A stretch of 8,447 nt of DNA, taken from JABJPM01 sp964596705 (lineage in GTDB: Archaea > Nanobdellota > Nanobdellia > SCGC-AAA011-G17 > PNOQ01). Location of the stretch: assembly GCA_964596705.1 (NCBI GenBank), contig CAZQVG010000023.1:1-8447 (forward strand). The letters are read 5' to 3'. Positions 6,061 to 8,447 of the stretch are shown in pieces. The first letter of the stretch is position 1; each line of letters begins with the position of its first letter. A model generated the notes under the pieces. The model saw only the letters and a list, made by a program, of their open reading frames with translations, had not been told where the DNA came from and searched no databases. The translations under genes were made by a program, and so were the position numbers.

Positions 6061-6070
6061 TTTAAAAAGA
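6061..6070 (+). promoter_or_regulatory. TATA box for the tRNA-Ser gene
   Basis: TTTAAAAAGA is centred about 28 bases upstream of the first tRNA base (6093), the standard archaeal TATA spacing. It begins ten bases after the stop of the surface protein gene, so the tRNA has its own promoter. Confidence 0.6.
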
Positions 6071-6092
6071 ATTTGTGTGTACTTCTCTTTGT

Positions 6093-6175
6093 GCCGGGAT
6101 CGCATAATCTGGTATTGCACTGGCCTTGAAAGCCAGGCCCGCAAGGGCATCTGGGTTCAAATCCCAGTCCCGGCG
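6093..6175 (+). tRNA. tRNA-Ser(UGA)
   Basis: A complete 83-base class II tRNA. The acceptor stem GCCGGGA (6093-6099) pairs perfectly with TCCCGGC (6168-6174), and the discriminator is G6175, as expected for serine in archaea. The D arm has a short GCA/TGC stem with GG in the loop. The anticodon stem CTGGC/GCCAG (6120-6124 and 6132-6136) encloses CTTGAAA, with anticodon TGA at 6127-6129, reading UCA and related Ser codons. A long variable arm GCCC-GCAA-GGGC (6137-6148) and the T arm CTGGG-TTCAAAT-CCCAG (6151-6167) complete it. No intron is present. CCA is not encoded and must be added by the CCA-adding enzyme. A short run of four T follows at once. Confidence 0.96.
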
Positions 6176-6177
6176 TT

Positions 6178-6450
6178 TTATAGCCCAAATGTTTTCTCAA
6201 ATTGTTTCATCTCAATTATTTTTTGTGCAAACCTATATCCTTTTTCAGTTATTATATAATAATTTGAATTTTTTTCTTGAATTCTTTCTATTAATTCTTT
6301 TTTCATTAATTCTTCTAAATAAGAATTCATTTGATTATAAGAAAGGTTTGCTTTATACATTAAATGGGTGGGTTTTATTTTTCCACCTTTCTGCTGTATT
6401 GTTACAATTATATCATGTATTATTTCCAATCTATTTCTTTTTCTTTCCAT
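6178..6450 (-). CDS. Archaeal winged-helix DNA-binding regulator (HTH_45-like), partner of the 7TM protein
   Basis: A 90-residue protein consisting of one winged helix-turn-helix domain. MERKRNRLEIIHDIIVTIQQ is helix 1. GGKIKPTHLMYKANLSYNQM covers helix 2, the turn and the start of the recognition helix (about 37-50). NYYIITEKGYRFAQ is the wing and following helix. This pattern (K-P-T-H-L, A-N-L-S, L-I-E, Y-x-I-T-E-K-G) is the common small archaeal regulator family (HTH_45/COG3432 type, from memory). It probably binds DNA as a dimer to control transcription; its targets are unknown. No ligand domain is attached. The start codon lies inside the end of the 7TM gene (20-base overlap), so the two are translated together, and a functional link is likely. 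The stop lies two bases from the 3' end of the convergent tRNA-Ser. Confidence 0.9.
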   Translation of the reverse strand: MERKRNRLEIIHDIIVTIQQKGGKIKPTHLMYKANLSYNQMNSYLEELMKKELIERIQEKNSNYYIITEKGYRFAQKIIEMKQFEKTFGL

Positions 6451-7132
6451 GGTTTACGATTCTGCTAAGGATTAGTAATAGTAAAGCATATCCTCCAAGT
6501 TGAACTAATTCAGCAAATACATAGAAGAATTTGTCTAGTGTTATAAACATAAATAATATATGGCTTAATGCGATTATTGAGAATGCATAAAACAGTATTT
6601 TGGTGTTTAAGTATTTGTTTATTCTATATCTTTGAATGTAAAGCAAACTGATTAAAGAAAGCAATATGAAAGAGGTTATATGGAAGATGTAATAATTTAG
6701 ATTGCTGTAATATGTTGAGATCAGTATGAAATAGATTATTAAGAAGATGTTTGATTTTGATTGTTCTTTTTGGTAGATACTATAAAGTAGGTATAATCCA
6801 ATTAGATGGGTGAATACAAAGAGCGTGAAGGTTATGTGGGAGAATATATTGTAAGATTTTATTGTTTCTAATGTTGTTATGATTATTGTTGGATCAGAGT
6901 TTTGTTTTAATAAGTCATAATATTGTGTGAGGTTTGTAAGTAATTTAAAGAAGAACGAAGTACAGATTATTAAAAAAGCAATTGCTAGATGATTTAGGTA
7001 TTTTTTTTGTTTATTTAAATTATAATATCTTCTACTTAAGTTGCTTATGGATAATAATACTATGAAACTAAATAAATCTATGAATATTGAGGGGATGTTG
7101 AACCAATCTGGGCTGAATTTTAATGGAATCAT
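6431..7132 (-). CDS. Seven-helix membrane protein of unknown function, coupled to a winged-helix regulator
   Basis: A 233-residue polytopic membrane protein with about seven hydrophobic segments (approximately 13-31, 47-67, 97-119, 128-145, 148-166, 178-198, 203-224). Basic loops after helices 1, 3 and 5 (SRRYYNLNKQKKY, YQKEQSKS, QRYRINKYLNTK) and the C-terminal KKKK put the N-terminus outside and the C-terminus in the cytoplasm. There is no lysine in helix 7, so it is not a retinal-binding rhodopsin, and no kinase, transport or enzymatic motif is visible. The gene overlaps the winged-helix regulator by 20 bases. I infer a membrane sensor or anchor that signals to the regulator, a pairing I recall as recurrent in DPANN archaea though not experimentally described to my knowledge. 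The ATG at 7132 has no Shine-Dalgarno, but a TATA box sits 25 bases upstream, so the mRNA is probably leaderless. Confidence 0.82.
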   Translation of the reverse strand: MIPLKFSPDWFNIPSIFIDLFSFIVLLSISNLSRRYYNLNKQKKYLNHLAIAFLIICTSFFFKLLTNLTQYYDLLKQNSDPTIIITTLETIKSYNIFSHITFTLFVFTHLIGLYLLYSIYQKEQSKSNIFLIIYFILISTYYSNLNYYIFHITSFILLSLISLLYIQRYRINKYLNTKILFYAFSIIALSHILFMFITLDKFFYVFAELVQLGGYALLLLILSRIVNHGKKKK

Positions 7133-7150
7133 GTTTTTGAGATTCTAACT

Positions 7151-7161
7151 AAATTTAAAAA
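7151..7161 (-). promoter_or_regulatory. TATA box of the 7TM/winged-helix operon
   Basis: On the minus strand this reads TTTTTAAATTT, with the TTTTTAAA core centred about 25 bases before the ATG at 7132, which implies a leaderless transcript. Further AT boxes lie upstream on the same strand: CTTTTTAAAT at 7181-7190 and TTTATAAATA at about 7229-7238. Alternative starts with short leaders are therefore possible. The rest of the 7133-7281 intergenic region shows no gene. Confidence 0.6.
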
Positions 7162-7254
7162 CCTTGTGAATTTTTGATTTATTTAAAAAGTTTATGATTG
7201 TTGGTTCTTGAGTTTGTTTTCATAGTTTATTTATAAAGAAATACCTTAAATGAT

Positions 7255-7279
7255 ATTGAGGTTATTGAGCACCTCCAAT
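7255..7279 (-). repeat. Imperfect inverted repeat downstream of deoA
   Basis: ATTGAGGT (7255-7262) and ACCTCCAAT (7271-7279) can pair with one bulged base around an eight-base loop. It lies directly after the AMP phosphorylase stop in that gene's transcript. It may protect the 3' end or contribute to termination, but no U-run follows, so it is not a classical terminator. Confidence 0.4.
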
Positions 7280-7281
7280 AA

Positions 7282-8447
7282 TCACCCCTCTTTTTTTATT
7301 TTTATTGCAGATCTGATTGAAGATTTAGCGAATTCTAATTTAGCTTTATTTTCTGCATATATTGTGAATAAAGGTTCATTTTTCTTTATTATATCATTTA
7401 CTTTTTTGTGAAGATAAACTCCTGCTCCTTTGTTTTCTGGTGCTCCTGCAAGTCTTGCTATTTTTGAGATTATAACATTGTTTATTTCCATTATTTTTCC
7501 TTTTGAGGGCGATTTATACGTGTAGCTGTATTTTCCTAAACTTATCTTCTCTGGGCTTATATTTGGGTTTCCTTTTTGAGCTTTTATTATTTCTCTGAAC
7601 TTTTCATAGGCTTTCCCAGATTCTAAAATTTCTTTAGCAGAGGCTTTTGTTTTTGTAAGCTTGAATATTTTGTTGGCCATCATTATTGCTTTTTCTTCTA
7701 AATCTCTTGGTGCATTTGGATGTCTTGTTAAGATGTAAAGAATGTCTCTTGCTTCTAGTGCTGGACCTATTCCGTTGCCTATTGGTTGTGAACCATCTGT
7801 AAGTAGGGTCTTTGTTTTTAAGTTAAGTTTTTTTGAGATCTTTGAAAATCTTTTTTTGAGTCTTTTTGCTTCTTTTTTTGTTTTTATCTTAATGTTTTCT
7901 CCATAAGGTATATCAATTAATAAATGAGTTGAGCCAACTGCTAGTTTTTTTGCTAATATTGAAGCAATCATTAGTCCTTCTGGATCTAGTTTTAATGGAT
8001 GCCTTATTTTTATTAATCTACTATCTGTGCTTGCTAGATCCATCGATCCTCCCCAAACTAGGCATGCATTTGTTTTTTTTACTATTTCTTTTATTTTATT
8101 TGTGGGGAAGGATACTTTAGCTAGAACTTCCATTGTGTCTGCTGTGCCTGCAGGACTTGTTATTGCTCTTGAGCTTGTTTTTATTATAGTTAGACCTGTT
8201 GCAGCTAGTATTGGGATAATAAGCATAGATGTCCTATTGTTTGGTACTCCGCCTGTGCAATGTTTATCAACGATTATTTTCTTTCTTATCTTTATTGTTT
8301 TGCTTGTTTTTAGGGTTGCTTTAATTAAGTCAATTACTTCATCATTGTTTAATCCGTTATTATAACAGGCAGAAACAAAATAGGCAATCTCAATATCTGA
8401 AATTTTGTTTGTTGAAATGTCTTGGATTATTGAATTTATTTCTTGAG
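7282..8447 (-). CDS. deoA: AMP phosphorylase, N-terminus beyond the window
   Basis: Converts AMP and phosphate to adenine and ribose 1,5-bisphosphate, the first step of the archaeal AMP route that can feed R15P isomerase and type III RuBisCO. The frame is open from the window edge to TGA at 7282-7284. About 387 residues are visible of a family length near 500, so roughly the first 115 are missing; the ATG at 8226 is internal. Family signatures: SDIEIAYFVSACYNNGL, DKHCTGGVPNNRTS (phosphate/glycine loop), KTSSRAITSPAGTADTMEVL, ACLVWGGSMDLASTD, LDPEGLMIASILAKK, DGSQPIGNGIGPALEARD, and the C-terminal domain with ARLAGAPENKGAGVYLHKK. These distinguish it from ordinary bacterial thymidine phosphorylase, its closest relative. 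The loop has VPNN where I remember VPGN as usual; the effect is unknown. The enzyme is cytosolic and no regulatory signal is visible within the window. Confidence 0.93.
   Translation of the reverse strand, partial: QEINSIIQDISTNKISDIEIAYFVSACYNNGLNNDEVIDLIKATLKTSKTIKIRKKIIVDKHCTGGVPNNRTSMLIIPILAATGLTIIKTSSRAITSPAGTADTMEVLAKVSFPTNKIKEIVKKTNACLVWGGSMDLASTDSRLIKIRHPLKLDPEGLMIASILAKKLAVGSTHLLIDIPYGENIKIKTKKEAKRLKKRFSKISKKLNLKTKTLLTDGSQPIGNGIGPALEARDILYILTRHPNAPRDLEEKAIMMANKIFKLTKTKASAKEILESGKAYEKFREIIKAQKGNPNISPEKISLGKYSYTYKSPSKGKIMEINNVIISKIARLAGAPENKGAGVYLHKKVNDIIKKNEPLFTIYAENKAKLEFAKSSIRSAIKIKKEG

Noticed and set aside
6126..6503. Plus-strand open frame beginning inside the tRNA and running over the winged-helix gene
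   Set aside because: It overlaps a certain tRNA and lies antisense to a recognised DNA-binding protein; its product is only the hydrophobic shadow of AT-rich sequence.
6431..7132. Microbial rhodopsin or GPCR-like photoreceptor
   Set aside because: Helix 7 has no lysine for retinal attachment and no rhodopsin motif is visible; only the helix count and topology agree.
8027..8365. Plus-strand open frame opposite the AMP phosphorylase
   Set aside because: The opposite strand encodes strongly conserved AMP phosphorylase motifs throughout; the plus frame has no start signal or recognisable domain.
1..8447. CRISPR array, insertion sequence or prophage
   Set aside because: No regularly spaced repeats, transposase-like or integrase-like reading frame, or paired terminal inverted repeats are visible.

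Overview
The window looks like an AT-rich archaeal genome fragment, most likely a DPANN lineage of the Woesearchaeota/Pacearchaeota type (inference). The evidence: TATA-box promoters 25-28 nt upstream of start codons, giving leaderless or nearly leaderless genes; two small membrane proteins with the archaeal class III (RG|Q) signal peptide; an archaeal S-layer protein; a tRNA without encoded CCA; a small archaeal winged-helix regulator; and an AMP phosphorylase of the archaeal nucleotide-salvage type. A run of exactly 100 N inside the S-layer gene shows a draft, probably metagenomic, assembly.

Layout. Positions 3-1278 (+) hold three tightly coupled genes (overlaps of 1 and 4 nt). The first is cut by the window edge. 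The next two are pilin-like proteins with cysteine-containing outer domains. Positions 1279-1494 hold a palindrome and T-run, a tandem TATA promoter and a long leader ending in a perfect Shine-Dalgarno. Positions 1495-3030 (+) encode the S-layer protein, interrupted by the assembly gap and followed by a poly-T terminator. Positions 3106-4243 (+) hold two adjacent small secreted or membrane-tethered proteins that share a C-terminal two-cysteine pattern. Positions 4288-6051 (+) encode a large surface protein with a signal peptide, beta-sandwich modules, a PGF-pre-PGF-like domain and a C-terminal membrane anchor. A tRNA-Ser(UGA) lies at 6093-6175 (+).

The remaining genes are on the minus strand: a seven-helix membrane protein (7132-6431) overlapping a 90-residue winged-helix regulator (6450-6178), and the 3' three quarters of an AMP phosphorylase gene (deoA, from the window edge to 7282).

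How they fit together. The plus-strand genes from 3 to 6051 form a cell-envelope neighbourhood: pilin-like fibres, the S-layer lattice, possible S-layer-associated small proteins and a heavily sequon-bearing surface protein. The minus-strand 7TM/winged-helix pair is an overlapping gene pair that could be a membrane sensor with a DNA-binding output; this is the best candidate for an undescribed system here. AMP phosphorylase belongs to the archaeal AMP to ribose-1,5-bisphosphate route and is probably only a neighbour.
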